Origin: CAYNFR01 sp964396595
GTDB lineage: Bacteria > Bacteroidota > Bacteroidia > Chitinophagales > Saprospiraceae
Direction: 5' to 3'
NCBI GenBank assembly: GCA_964396595.1
Contig: CAYNFR010000022.1
Coordinates: forward strand, 1 to 62,125
DNA length: 62,125 nt
The number at the start of each line of letters is the position of its first letter. Position 1 is the stretch's first letter. This document shows positions 25,738-34,849 of the stretch, one piece after another. The position numbers were made by a program, and so were the translations under genes. The notes under the pieces were generated by a model. That model made no database searches. It worked only from the letters and a program-made list of their open reading frames with translations, and was not told where the DNA came from.

Positions 25738-26439
25738 ATGCAGATCCAATCATCAGGAATCATCGAAAGCACCGAAACGGTCAAAAAAGTGAAAGCATCT
25801 TCTCGTCGCAAGCCGGGAAGACCTACCGCAGATGCTGAAATTAATATCGAACATCTGTGTGAAGTGGCAGTCAATGTTTTTGCCGAAAAAGGCTATGCCG
25901 GCACTACCACGACCGAGATCACACGGAAGGCAGGTGTGGCGCGCTCACTGATCCACTATTATTTCGGTAATAAAGAAGAGCTGTGGAAGGCCAGCATTAA
26001 ACGACTTGCCTCGGAGTTCAAGTCAGAATTTGAAGCCTCTAAAAAAATTCATAAAGACCTCAATGGGGTCGAAATGATCAAGGTGGTCGTCCGTCAACTT
26101 GTTCATTTTTACGCAAAATATCCGGCATTTCCTAAGATCATCGCGCAAGAGATGTCTGAACCCACCGAGCGTAGCGAATGGATACTTCAGACCCTCATCT
26201 ATCCGTTGTTTAACCTGACAGGAGAGCTGTTTAAAAAGCAACGGAAGATAGGTGTTATTAAGCGCCTTGACAAGCATTTTCAGTCCAGCTTAATATTGGG
26301 GATGGCGAGTGGCTTGTTTGGCAGCCCCAATCTGATCAAGACCCTCTATGACATTGATCCATTTAATGATGAGATTGTAGAACGCTATGCTGACGCTGTG
26401 GTAGAGATCTTTTGTTACGGTATCGTATCTCAATCATGA
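25738..26439 (+). CDS. TetR/AcrR-family regulator, probably of fatty-acid genes
   Basis: The 233-residue product has a basic N-terminal extension (SSRRKPGRPT) and a TetR helix-turn-helix at about residues 35 to 85 (VFAEKGYAGTTTTEITRKAGVARSLIHYYFGNKEEL), then a helical ligand-binding domain. It is divergent from fadA-fadB and its stop overlaps the ATG of methylmalonyl-CoA epimerase by 4 bp. TetR regulators beside beta-oxidation genes commonly sense acyl-CoA (for example the FadR of Bacillus and Thermus); that is the inferred ligand here. The palindromes at 25548 and 25703 are its likely operators, giving local and self control. Confidence 0.88.
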   Translation: MQIQSSGIIESTETVKKVKASSRRKPGRPTADAEINIEHLCEVAVNVFAEKGYAGTTTTEITRKAGVARSLIHYYFGNKEELWKASIKRLASEFKSEFEASKKIHKDLNGVEMIKVVVRQLVHFYAKYPAFPKIIAQEMSEPTERSEWILQTLIYPLFNLTGELFKKQRKIGVIKRLDKHFQSSLILGMASGLFGSPNLIKTLYDIDPFNDEIVERYADAVVEIFCYGIVSQS

Positions 26440-26837
26440 GAAAGATCGAGCATATTGGCATAGCTGTTAAAGATCTTGACAAGGCTATCGCCCAATATAA
26501 GCTATTACTGAATACCCCTTGTTACAAAAAAGAATATGTCCCGAGCCAAAATGTCCACACCGCATTTTTCAGAACGGGCACAAATAAAATTGAACTATTG
26601 GCATCCGATGATGAAGATAATGTCATAAACCGCTTTATAGCGAAAAATGGTGAAGGGATTCATCATATAGCTTATGACGTAGCCGATATCCTCAAGGAAA
26701 TAGAGAGATTACGTGCAGCTGGATTTAGCATCTTGAATGATACCCCAATACCGGGGGCAGATAATAAATTAGTCTGCTTCATCCACCCAAGATCCGTACA
26801 TGGTGTCTTAACCGAACTATGCCAGGCTCGAGAGTAA
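26436..26837 (+). CDS. mce: Methylmalonyl-CoA epimerase
   Basis: The 133-residue product, read from the ATG at 26436 that overlaps the tetR stop, is a vicinal-oxygen-chelate protein with MRKIEHIGIAVKDLDKAI, VHTAFFRTGTNKIELL and GEGIHHIAYDVADI, plus the final HGVLTELCQ strand. It interconverts (S)- and (R)-methylmalonyl-CoA on the route from propionyl-CoA to succinyl-CoA. Coupling to the tetR gene suggests that the products of odd-chain or branched fatty acids are handled under the same control. Propionyl-CoA carboxylase and the mutase are not in the window. Confidence 0.93.
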   Translation: MRKIEHIGIAVKDLDKAIAQYKLLLNTPCYKKEYVPSQNVHTAFFRTGTNKIELLASDDEDNVINRFIAKNGEGIHHIAYDVADILKEIERLRAAGFSILNDTPIPGADNKLVCFIHPRSVHGVLTELCQARE

Positions 26838-26841
26838 TCAC

Positions 26842-27603
26842 ATGGACACAACTACCTTAATCATCGCCATAGTCGGTGGATTTATCGCCGGATGTATTAA
26901 TACTTTGGCCGGTAACGGCTCGGCCATAACCCTCAGCATACTCACCGAACTCGTCGGGCTTCCCGGCAATATTGCCAATGCGACCAACCGTGTAGGGATA
27001 TTTTTTCAAGGGCTGGCATCTTCTTTTTCGTTCATCAAAAATAAAAAACTGAGCACCACCCATGCCAAGTGGCCAATTATCATCAGTATCATAGGTGCGC
27101 TGGCAGGAGCTTATGTGGCGATGACCATCAGCAATGAGCATTTCGCAGTGGTATTTCGCTATCTCCTTATTATCATGCTGTTATTGACCTTGATCAATCC
27201 AAAGCGATGGCTATCACCCCCTACTTCACCCCAAACAGTTCCTTTTTATGTCTTAGTGCCCATCTATCTCGGCATAGGCTTTTATGGCGGTTTTATACAG
27301 ATGGGGATGGGCGTAATATTTCTTTTCATCTCCGTGATGGTCTTACGCTACAATATCATCTCTGCCAATGCGATCAAAACAACCATCGTCGCCATATACA
27401 CGGGGGTGGTACTCTGTGTGTTTCATTGGAAAGGGCTGGTGGACTGGCGTGTGGGTTTCATTCTCGCCTCAGGACAGACTATAGGTGGCTATATCACAGC
27501 AGAATGGGCCAGTAAATATAAATATGCCGATCGATGGGCCTATGGTATTCTTATTGTCGTACTTATATGGGCGATACTGAGCACATGGGGATTGTTAATA
27601 TAA
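26842..27603 (+). CDS. TauE/SafE (TSUP) family membrane transporter
   Basis: The 253-residue product is an integral membrane protein with about eight hydrophobic helices and the TSUP motif GGFIAGCINTLAGNGSAITL near the N-terminus, repeated in weaker form as YGGFIQMGMGV. TSUP proteins export or take up small anions such as sulfite, sulfoacetate or other organic acids; the substrate cannot be told. It starts 4 bp after mce, so it is cotranscribed with tetR and mce. A role in moving a carboxylic acid would fit the operon but is speculation. Confidence 0.85.
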   Translation: MDTTTLIIAIVGGFIAGCINTLAGNGSAITLSILTELVGLPGNIANATNRVGIFFQGLASSFSFIKNKKLSTTHAKWPIIISIIGALAGAYVAMTISNEHFAVVFRYLLIIMLLLTLINPKRWLSPPTSPQTVPFYVLVPIYLGIGFYGGFIQMGMGVIFLFISVMVLRYNIISANAIKTTIVAIYTGVVLCVFHWKGLVDWRVGFILASGQTIGGYITAEWASKYKYADRWAYGILIVVLIWAILSTWGLLI

Positions 27604-27683
27604 TCTGTATATTGCATTTTTTCGACATCCACGTAAGCAAAAGTAGCCAGATTCGCGTTATATAAATATTAGAAATACTAACC

Positions 27684-28070
27684 ATGGTCAGTGCCATAAC
27701 CAAAGGGATAAAAGTCAGTGTCAGGCCGAGATTTGAAGCTGAACACTCACGTCCTGCCGAAGGCAAATATGTCTTCAGCTATAATATCCGTATAGAGAAT
27801 GTTGGTTCTGACACAGTACAATTGCTCCGTCGTAACTGGATTATCAAAGACTCAATACTAATCATACGCGAAGTACAAGGGGAAGGTGTCATAGGTCAAC
27901 AGCCCATCATCGCCCCCGGCGAAACCTATGAATACAGCAGCTGGTGTCCTCTCAATAGCGAGATCGGCAAGATGTCCGGTCATTTTACCATGACTAAGCA
28001 GTCGGGAGATCACACCTTTGATGTATCTGTTCCTCCGTTTATTTTGTGCAGTACGGCTCGGTTGAATTAA
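27684..28070 (+). CDS. apaG: ApaG protein
   Basis: The 128-residue product has the ApaG/FBA domain: YVFSYNIRIENVG, NWIIKDSILIIREVQGEGVIGQQP and YEYSSWCPL, then GHFTMT. The family is linked to Co2+/Mg2+ efflux phenotypes and diadenosine tetraphosphate in proteobacteria, but its molecular role is unknown. The fibronectin-like fold suggests protein binding. The ATG at 27684 is preceded by an A/T-rich leader. It is a single gene, with no rsmA or apaH nearby. Confidence 0.93.
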   Translation: MVSAITKGIKVSVRPRFEAEHSRPAEGKYVFSYNIRIENVGSDTVQLLRRNWIIKDSILIIREVQGEGVIGQQPIIAPGETYEYSSWCPLNSEIGKMSGHFTMTKQSGDHTFDVSVPPFILCSTARLN

Positions 28071-28377
28071 TTGAGTGATCACAGTTACACAGTCGGGGCT
28101 ATGATGTGAGCTTCTGAGCAAGTAGTTCCTAGTTCCTTAAACCTTGCTTGTGCTTCGTGTCTTAAAAAGTGACTGTAAAAGGATTTGTTGAGTGGAATGA
28201 TACAGTTAAGGGCGTCTGTGTCTGAATTTACAGGACTATCAAATTCACAGAGTGTAACTAACTTGGATCTGTATATAAGTCAACTATTAAAAGTTGCACT
28301 TATTGGTTGATACCAGCAATGCCAGAAGTAAGATAAAAATAAATTCGCAAAAAGCTAAAATGCAGATACTGACAATG

Positions 28378-28844
28378 ATGATTAAAGAAGAATTAACATA
28401 TCAGAGGTAATCGGTTGCGCCATATAGAGTACACAACAAACTTGGTCCCGGTTTTCAGGAAGTCATTTATCAACGATGTCTTGCCATTGAATTAGACCGA
28501 TTCAGTATTTCATATTAAAGAGAGCAAGAGCATGCTATATACTATGATGATATTGAAGTGGATAAGAGACGCGCCGATTGTATAGCAGAGAATAAATTGG
28601 TAATCGAACTAAAAGCAGTCGTTAATAGGAAGATGTGTATTTGGCACAGGCAAAAAATTATGTAGTGATTTATGATTTGCCGTTGGGCCTACTCATCAAT
28701 TTTGGTAACCAAAGTTTACAGTACAAATTATTGTTCAACCCCAAGTACCATCCGAAACCAAATTCAGGAAACCCTAAAATTCAGCAAATTAAAATACAGG
28801 CTAAAACCTACCCCGAAGAAAATACTACGCTAGTTCGTACATAA
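28378..28844 (+). pseudogene. GxxExxY family protein, frameshifted
   Basis: Read through three frames this stretch gives the parts of a GxxExxY protein in order: an N-terminal KEELTYQ and VIGCA, then HNKLGPGFQEVIYQRCLAIELDR (holding the name motif GFQEVIY), YYDDIEVDKRRADCIAENKLVIELKAV (a PD-(D/E)xK-like core, D-x-x-x-ELK) and LAQAKNYVVIYDLPLGLLINFG. Small insertions near 28407 and 28426, an in-frame TAA near 28517 and a shift near 28630 break the frame. The family is about 125 residues long, found in large numbers in Bacteroidota, and of unknown function. The last intact piece is 28635 to 28844. Confidence 0.85.
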
Positions 28845-29013
28845 GCCATGACATAAATAAATGTTCACCAATACTTGACCCAAAGGCTCAATACGTCTGT
28901 GATAAAATCTGATAATGAATCCCAATGTCTCTTAACAGCAAAATTCCTCTATCTAAACCCGCAATAAATCCTTACCTTGTCGTCTATCTACGAAACATAA
29001 ACATTAAAAAAAT

Positions 29014-29406
29014 ATGGCCACAAAAGCTAAAAATCCATTCACTTGGGTAGAAATTTATGTAGAAGAAATGGCCAAGGCCCAAAAGTTCTATGAAACCGTA
29101 TTACATATCAAAATGATACCGATGCAAGCACCGGGAGAATTTGGCGAATTGGAAATGTTGAGTTTTCCTTGGGCACAAGGAGAAGGTAACATCAGTGGTG
29201 CTCTCTGCAAGACAAGCGAAATGAAACCCGGTGCAGGAGGCACATTGGTTTACTTTACTTGTGAAGATTGTGCTGTCGAAACCTCCAGAGTCAGCAATGC
29301 CGGTGGCCATGTTCTACAAGACAAATTTCCAATAGGGGAACATGGTTTTTGCTCTATAGCAATGGATACAGAAGGTAACACAATAGGATTTCATTCAAAC
29401 AAATAA
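29014..29406 (+). CDS. VOC (glyoxalase/bleomycin-resistance-like) family protein
   Basis: The 130-residue product has two beta-alpha-beta-beta-beta units typical of vicinal-oxygen-chelate enzymes: FTWVEIYVEEMAKAQKFYETVL at the start, and LVYFTCEDCAVETSRVSNAGGHVLQDKFPI with MDTEGNTIGFHS at the end. The YdcJ-like, predicted lactoylglutathione-lyase-related group is the nearest, but substrate and even activity are unknown. It is a single gene. The ATG is preceded by an A-rich leader. Confidence 0.88.
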   Translation: MATKAKNPFTWVEIYVEEMAKAQKFYETVLHIKMIPMQAPGEFGELEMLSFPWAQGEGNISGALCKTSEMKPGAGGTLVYFTCEDCAVETSRVSNAGGHVLQDKFPIGEHGFCSIAMDTEGNTIGFHSNK

Positions 29407-29903
29407 AATATTGCCCTATGTCCACAATTGCTGCATATGTTGACACCGATACCGTAGCCGCACGACAAGCAAGCGAGACATCACACCTTATAAACATTGA
29501 GCTGTAAGAAGATGTGAACACAGTTAATTACCATTTCTGCGCGGTTTACTCTTGACAAATCTGTGCAACCAAATCATATCTAGTTTCTCTTAGCTATTCA
29601 CGCTGACAATAAACTCGGTGTGATTCATCAGAATTTTACTTGGTTGCGTAGCGCACCAAAATAATCAATTTGTCTTCACGGCATTCATGAGCTGAGAAAG
29701 CGTCTTAGATAGCGCAAAAGAATACTATGAACATACCGACGAGAATGGCTCAGTATAATGCATTAAAACTTCCAAAAAAAAGAAATCCATTGGGAAATGG
29801 TCGTATTTCCATCCTTATAATATAGACATATATAGCTAGTTAACATAAAAGATCACTCTCTACCACCATCCGAAATAATGATTGAATAGTGGACTCTCTG
29901 CCA
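29407..29903. other. Intergenic region before the nos cluster
   Basis: About 500 bp without a recognisable gene, RNA or repeat on either strand. The right end runs into the inverted repeat and promoter in front of rrf2. Confidence 0.6.
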
Positions 29904-29949
29904 ATAAATAAATATTAAAGGATATCTTGATCCTTTAATATTTATTTAT
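29904..29949. promoter_or_regulatory. 20-bp perfect inverted repeat, candidate Rrf2 operator
   Basis: Two 20-bp arms, left 29904 to 29923 and right 29930 to 29949, are exact inverted repeats separated by ATCTTG. The core is ATTAAAGGAT-N6-ATCCTTTAAT. The spacer contains the TTG of the -33 element and the right arm fills the gap to the -7 box, so a bound dimer would block RNA polymerase. The three-cysteine Rrf2 regulator 30 bp downstream is the natural candidate. Confidence 0.75.
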
Positions 29950-29958
29950 CTATATTTG
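29927..29958 (+). promoter_or_regulatory. Promoter of rrf2 and probably the nos cluster
   Basis: TTG at 29927 to 29929, a 21-bp spacer, then TATATTTG at 29951 to 29958, a perfect TAnnTTTG. Transcription would start near 29965, leaving a short leader before the ATG at 29979. Confidence 0.7.
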
Positions 29959-29978
29959 CCTTAACAATATGTTTAAGA

Positions 29979-30413
29979 ATGTTATCTAAGGCTTGCGAAT
30001 ACGGTATCAGAGCAACTATATACATTAGTAGTCAATCAAAAAGTAATAGGCGAGTGGGTTTGAAGGAAATATCCTCCTTCATCGATAGCCCATCCGCATT
30101 TACAGCTAAGATTTTACAGCAATTGGTCAAAAATCAGATAATAGATTCCGTCAAAGGACCGAATGGAGGTTTCGAAATCAAGGCATCACGTATTGAATCA
30201 ACAAGCATATCGGATATAGTAAGAGCTATTGATGGAAATGAAGTTTATTCTCAATGTATTTTAGGTCTAGAAAATTGTTCCGATGCATCGCCTTGTCCTC
30301 TGCACGATGAGTATATGATTATTAAATTAAAGTTGAGGGCGTTGATGGACAATACCAAAGTCGCTAACCTAAGTGAAGACTTAGTAAGAGGGTCTACTTT
30401 TTTACGCATTTAA
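29979..30413 (+). CDS. Rrf2-family iron-sulfur regulator
   Basis: The 144-residue product has a winged helix (LSKACEYGIRATIYIS, SPSAFTAKILQQLVKNQIIDSVKGPNGGF) and three cysteines, C93, C100 and C106, in CILGLENCSDASPCPLH, the usual [2Fe-2S]/[4Fe-4S] ligand pattern of Rrf2 sensors. Placed at the head of a nitrous oxide reductase cluster, an NsrR-like nitric oxide sensor is the likely role; an IscR-like role is the alternative, though no isc/suf genes are present. A 20-bp inverted repeat overlaps its promoter, pointing to autoregulation and control of the nos genes. Confidence 0.9.
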   Translation: MLSKACEYGIRATIYISSQSKSNRRVGLKEISSFIDSPSAFTAKILQQLVKNQIIDSVKGPNGGFEIKASRIESTSISDIVRAIDGNEVYSQCILGLENCSDASPCPLHDEYMIIKLKLRALMDNTKVANLSEDLVRGSTFLRI

Positions 30414-30456
30414 AATTTTAATCCATTAGATGATATTTTGATCTTAATATCCATTT

Positions 30457-31677
30457 ATGAAAAACCTATTCCTTTTCGCCCTATTGAACTTTCTCGTGGC
30501 CTCCATCATAGGAGTCACCATGAGATTTGCCTTTTGGGGTGATCTAGGGTCATTTAATTATACTAATTTAATGCATGCCCATTCGCATTTAGCTATGATG
30601 GGCTGGGTGTTTGTTGTCTTGATAATCATGATTGCCCAGGCATTTGTACCGACGCTGTCGAATGACTATCGATCCATACGATATTGGTTGTGGACTAATC
30701 AATGGATAGTATCATTAATGACACTAAGTTTCATTGCATCTGGTTACAGTATATATTCTATTCTGTTTTCTTCACTTCATTTACTTGTCAGTTATATTCT
30801 CGTAAAAAAGATCTGGAGACACATAGACATTAATTCAATTTCAGGACTTATGATGAGAACCTCGATTGTCTTCATGCTTATCTCCTCCTTAGCTGTATGG
30901 TTTTTGCCTGTGGTGATCAATAACCTTGGGCGTAATTCAGAGTACTACTATATGTCTATACAATTTTTCCTTCATTTCCAATTTAATGGTTGGTTCATAT
31001 TTGCCATTTTAGGATTGAAATTCAAATTTTGGAAGGAACTCAGTGTAAGCGTAAACATGCTGGACTTTAAAAAATTTTATATACCCTTAGTCCTATCGTG
31101 TCTATTAACATATACACAGTCCGTGACTTGGTCAAGTCCGTCAGATTTTTTATTTAAAACCAATAGCCTTGGTGTTGCTTTACAATTAGTTGCCATAATC
31201 TATTTATTAAAGATCTTATGGCTAAACAGAGCCTTATTTAATAAGCTGAATAATAATGTAATTAAGATATCACTATTGGTAGGAATAGTTTCCTTTATCT
31301 TAAAATCCGTAATTCAGACAGCAGTTGCTATTCCATCAGTAGCCATCATTTCATACACGATTAGGCAGTTTGTTATCGGGTTTATTCACCTGACCTTGTT
31401 AGGTGCTGTAACTGGCACCTTGATCGGATTGGCGATCAAAGAAGGATTACTCATGGCCAGTTCCACTGCCGCTAGAAGTGGCTTACTTCTCCTCTTAATT
31501 GGTACCACCGGATCAGAAGTTTTTCTCTTCGTACAAGGTATATTGTTATGGGCGCAAAAAGGGTTTTTACCCTTCTATTATCAAGGATTATTTTGGATAA
31601 GTCTGCTGATGCCCCTTGGCATATTGACCTTATTACTACATAATTTCCATTATACAAGAATAAAACTTTCAACATGA
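30457..31677 (+). CDS. Haem-copper-oxidase-like/NnrS-like multi-pass membrane protein
   Basis: The 406-residue product has about twelve membrane helices. Conserved-looking intramembrane histidines are H40, H42 and H44 in LMHAHSHLAMMGW, H173 in FFLHFQFNGW and H311 in GFIHLTLLGAVTG, which resembles the haem-binding pattern of cbb3-type or NO-reductase subunit I, though the full copper-site histidine set is not obvious. Related proteins are found beside nos, nor or Rrf2/Fnr genes in Bacteroidota. It could handle NO or pass electrons, but the function is not established. It starts 43 bp after rrf2. Confidence 0.65.
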   Translation: MKNLFLFALLNFLVASIIGVTMRFAFWGDLGSFNYTNLMHAHSHLAMMGWVFVVLIIMIAQAFVPTLSNDYRSIRYWLWTNQWIVSLMTLSFIASGYSIYSILFSSLHLLVSYILVKKIWRHIDINSISGLMMRTSIVFMLISSLAVWFLPVVINNLGRNSEYYYMSIQFFLHFQFNGWFIFAILGLKFKFWKELSVSVNMLDFKKFYIPLVLSCLLTYTQSVTWSSPSDFLFKTNSLGVALQLVAIIYLLKILWLNRALFNKLNNNVIKISLLVGIVSFILKSVIQTAVAIPSVAIISYTIRQFVIGFIHLTLLGAVTGTLIGLAIKEGLLMASSTAARSGLLLLLIGTTGSEVFLFVQGILLWAQKGFLPFYYQGLFWISLLMPLGILTLLLHNFHYTRIKLST

Positions 31678-31735
31678 CCATAATTAACAAACTCATTTAA
31701 CTATTTTTTTATATAACTAATCAAAACTAACTGCT

Positions 31736-32218
31736 ATGAACGCTTTAAAAACTTATATTCCCATTATGCTTGCCATTGTATGGACTTCGTGCAATTCAGG
31801 TTCTACTGAAAATAAGAATGATCACTCCAATATTGCCTCGCGCACAGTCCCTAAGACGATCTCTGACAAAGGTATTGGAGAAATCAAACATGTCGAATTA
31901 GATGATAATATTGATGGATCGATGGTCAAAAAAGGAAAAGCTATTTACGATATGAAGTGTGCAGCTTGCCACAGACTTGATTCAAAGAGGGTCGTAGGTC
32001 CCGGCTTTCACGGGGTAACAGACCGTCGAAGACCTGAATGGATAATGAATCTGATCACCAATGTTGATGTCATGCTTGATAATGATCCGGTAGCTCAGGA
32101 ATTACTTGAACAATGTCTCACTCGAATGCCCAACCAAAATGTCTCTGTGGGGGATGCACGGGATATACTTGAATTCATGAGGAAAAATGATCAAGTAATA
32201 GCAGATGCCAAAAAATAA
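31736..32218 (+). CDS. Monohaem cytochrome c lipoprotein
   Basis: The 160-residue product has a lipoprotein signal (WTSC, C19) and a cytochrome c domain with CAACH at residues 75 to 79, GPGFHGV after it, and M131 in LTRMPNQN as the probable sixth ligand. It is a class I c-type cytochrome tethered to the membrane on the periplasmic side. In clade II nos clusters such cytochromes are thought to deliver electrons to NosZ. It is placed 58 bp after the membrane protein and 42 bp before the fasciclin gene. Confidence 0.9.
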   Translation: MNALKTYIPIMLAIVWTSCNSGSTENKNDHSNIASRTVPKTISDKGIGEIKHVELDDNIDGSMVKKGKAIYDMKCAACHRLDSKRVVGPGFHGVTDRRRPEWIMNLITNVDVMLDNDPVAQELLEQCLTRMPNQNVSVGDARDILEFMRKNDQVIADAKK

Positions 32219-32260
32219 ACTTTCGTAACCAACTCTTCATAACAATTAAATTTTTATCAA

Positions 32261-32815
32261 ATGAAAACTAAAACCATTTTCTATCCACTACTACTTGTGG
32301 CATCCCTAAGCATGTCATTCTGGATGTGCAAAGAACCCAGTTCAACCAACAATATACAAGAACGCGAAATAGGCCCAGGACAGTCAGCCGTAAAAGATGA
32401 TTTATCCGAAAGAAATGTTGTTCAAATAGCGGTCGACTCAAAAGATCACAGCACTCTCGTCGCAGCTGTTCAAGCAGCCGGATTAGTGGACGTATTGGTC
32501 AATGCAGGACCATTTACCGTATTCGCCCCAGTAAATGGAGCCTTCGAAGAACTACCTGCAGGCACAGTTGAAACTTTATTAAAACCTGAAAACAAGGCAA
32601 AACTTCAAGATATACTTGAATATCATGTTTTTGTAGGTGTTATCAGTGAAAATTTGATTAAAGACGGGCGCAAGCTGAATCAAGTAAACCTTAAGAATGT
32701 CACCCTTGGTAATAAAGATGGTAAATATACTGTCAACAATGCGAATATTTTAGCTAGTGTTAAAGCGTCGAACGGCATCATCCATGTTATTGACAAAGTG
32801 TTGCTTCCTGAATAA
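32261..32815 (+). CDS. Fasciclin (FAS1) domain lipoprotein
   Basis: The 184-residue product begins with a lipoprotein-type signal (SFWMC, C23) and has one FAS1 domain from about residue 60: DHSTLVAAVQAAGLVDVL, GPFTVFAPVNGAFEELPAGTVE, ILEYHVFVGVI, and the C-terminal ASNGIIHVIDKVLLP. FAS1 domains mediate adhesion or binding to other proteins. Its position between the cytochrome and nosZ suggests a supporting role for the N2O reductase at the membrane, for example as a scaffold, but this is inference. Fasciclin genes are reported in several Bacteroidota nos clusters. Confidence 0.92.
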   Translation: MKTKTIFYPLLLVASLSMSFWMCKEPSSTNNIQEREIGPGQSAVKDDLSERNVVQIAVDSKDHSTLVAAVQAAGLVDVLVNAGPFTVFAPVNGAFEELPAGTVETLLKPENKAKLQDILEYHVFVGVISENLIKDGRKLNQVNLKNVTLGNKDGKYTVNNANILASVKASNGIIHVIDKVLLPE

Positions 32816-32854
32816 AAATCAATCCAATTACTCATTACATAAAATATTTTTACA

Positions 32855-34831
32855 ATGAAAAATTTCTCACCCTTCAGACTAATAGCACTGTTAGTCCCTT
32901 TTCTACTGGCTACCATTCCGTATTCCTGCAAGCCTAAATCACCGCTGGCGGTAAGTACCGGTGATGCAGCCTCCAAGGTATATGTACCACCAGGACAGTA
33001 TGATGAGTTTTACAATTTTGTATCCGGCGGATTTAATGGACAAATGAGTGTAGTAGGACTACCCTCAGGTAGAGTGTTTAAAATACTCCCGGTATTTTCA
33101 CTTCATCCGGAAAATGGATATGGCTTCAGCGAAGAATCTAAACCGATGCTGAATACTTCACATGGATTTGTGCCATGGGATGACTTACATCATATTGCAC
33201 TTTCAACAACAAAAGGAGAACATGACGGTCGATGGGCTTTTGCCAATGCCAACAATACACCTCGTATAGCGAGAATAGACCTGGGTACATTCAAGACAGT
33301 CGAAATACTTGAAATTCCAAATAGTGGTGGAAATCACTCTTCTCCATTCATCACAGAAAACACAGAATATGTTGTGGCAAGCTCTCGATTCTCCGTGCCC
33401 ATAGGAACCGAATCGCAAAGAGATGTGCCGATAAATACGTATAAAGATAATTTTAAGGGAACGGTGAGTTTTATAAAAATAAAGAATGACGGAGAGTTAA
33501 ACATCGCATTTCAATTAGTCACACCCGGCGTCAATTTTGACTTAGCTCGTGCAGGGAAAGGTCCTTCTCACGGGTGGTTTTTCTTCTCATGCTATAACAC
33601 AGAATTAGCGCATAGTCTTCTAGAAGTAAATGCGTCACAGCGAGACAAGGACTTCATAATGGCTGTTAACTGGAAAAAGGCCGAAGAATACATCGCTATG
33701 GGCAAAGGCAAGAAAGTAAAAGCTCGTTATGCACATAACAAACATGACGAACATACACATACAGCTACTTCCAAGATTTTAGAAGAAGTACTCCAATTAG
33801 ACCCCAAAGAACTTCAGGATATAATTTACTTTATACCTTGTCCTAAATCACCTCACGGTTGCGATGTGGATCCTACAGGTGAATTTATCGTAGGGAGTGG
33901 TAAGCTTGCCGCATTGATTCCCGTTTTTTCATTCTCTAAATTGATGCAGGCCATCAAAGACAAGGATTTTGAAGGGCAGTATGAAGGCTTACCTGTAGTA
34001 AGATATGAGTCGGCACTACATGGCGTCGTAGAAAAACCAGGACTCGGACCTTTGCACACAGAATTTGATGGCAAAGGGAATGCCTATACATCCATGTTCG
34101 TATCTTCAGAGATCGTTAAATGGGATATTAAATCTCTTCAAGTACTAGATCGAGTTCCTACTTATTACTCTGTTGGTCACTTAATGATACCAGGAGGACC
34201 TACAGCTAAACCGCATGGAAAATATGTGGTGGGTTATAATAAAATTACTAAGGATCGATATTTACCGACAGGTCCAGAACTATGTCATACCGCACAACTA
34301 TACGATATCTCCGGTGACAAAATGAGATTATTACTCGACTTTCCGACTATAGGTGAACCTCATTACGCCGAAGCTCTTCCTGCCTCTCTATTGATGAACA
34401 AGAGTGTCAAATTCTATAGAATCGAAGATAATAAACACCCTCGAGCTATCAAAAACCCGCAGCATGCTCGAGTCGAACGCGATGGAAACAAGGTACATAT
34501 TTATATGACATCGATACGTTCGCATTTCCGACCGGACAATATCGAAGGGGTGAGAATCGGTGATGTTGTTTATTTTCATGTGACTAATCTGGAACAAGAC
34601 TGGGACGTTCCACATGGATTTGCAATCAAAGGTGCCAACACTGCAGAATTATTAATAATGCCGGGAGAAGCACAAACATTAGAGTGGATTCCTACTCGAG
34701 TCGGTGTATTCCCTTTCTATTGTACCGACTTTTGCTCTGCATTGCATCAAGAAATGCAAGGATACCTGAGGGTATCTCCCGCCAATAGCACCGTACCTCT
34801 TAGGTTCTCTTTAGACGATGAACAATTATAA
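32855..34831 (+). CDS. nosZ: Nitrous oxide reductase, clade II
   Basis: The 658-residue enzyme reduces N2O to N2 in the periplasm. The N-terminal beta-propeller carries CuZ histidines, including H112 and H113 in WDDLHH and H123. The C-terminal cupredoxin domain has the CuA ligands: H587 (VPHGFA), C623, C627, H631 and M634 in YCTDFCSALHQEM. The signal is Sec/lipoprotein-type (IPYSC, C25) without twin arginines, which with the neighbouring gene content marks clade II (atypical) NosZ. It would be exported unfolded and loaded with copper outside, helped by NosL and NosDFY encoded downstream. All key ligands looked for are present. Confidence 0.97.
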   Translation: MKNFSPFRLIALLVPFLLATIPYSCKPKSPLAVSTGDAASKVYVPPGQYDEFYNFVSGGFNGQMSVVGLPSGRVFKILPVFSLHPENGYGFSEESKPMLNTSHGFVPWDDLHHIALSTTKGEHDGRWAFANANNTPRIARIDLGTFKTVEILEIPNSGGNHSSPFITENTEYVVASSRFSVPIGTESQRDVPINTYKDNFKGTVSFIKIKNDGELNIAFQLVTPGVNFDLARAGKGPSHGWFFFSCYNTELAHSLLEVNASQRDKDFIMAVNWKKAEEYIAMGKGKKVKARYAHNKHDEHTHTATSKILEEVLQLDPKELQDIIYFIPCPKSPHGCDVDPTGEFIVGSGKLAALIPVFSFSKLMQAIKDKDFEGQYEGLPVVRYESALHGVVEKPGLGPLHTEFDGKGNAYTSMFVSSEIVKWDIKSLQVLDRVPTYYSVGHLMIPGGPTAKPHGKYVVGYNKITKDRYLPTGPELCHTAQLYDISGDKMRLLLDFPTIGEPHYAEALPASLLMNKSVKFYRIEDNKHPRAIKNPQHARVERDGNKVHIYMTSIRSHFRPDNIEGVRIGDVVYFHVTNLEQDWDVPHGFAIKGANTAELLIMPGEAQTLEWIPTRVGVFPFYCTDFCSALHQEMQGYLRVSPANSTVPLRFSLDDEQL

Positions 34832-34849
34832 TTTCACTCACACTATCAT

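Noticed and set aside
29886..29903. AGTGGA-N6-GCCAAT near the nos promoter as a further TetR site
   Set aside because: Two mismatches in the left half and no lipid gene follows; within what chance would give.
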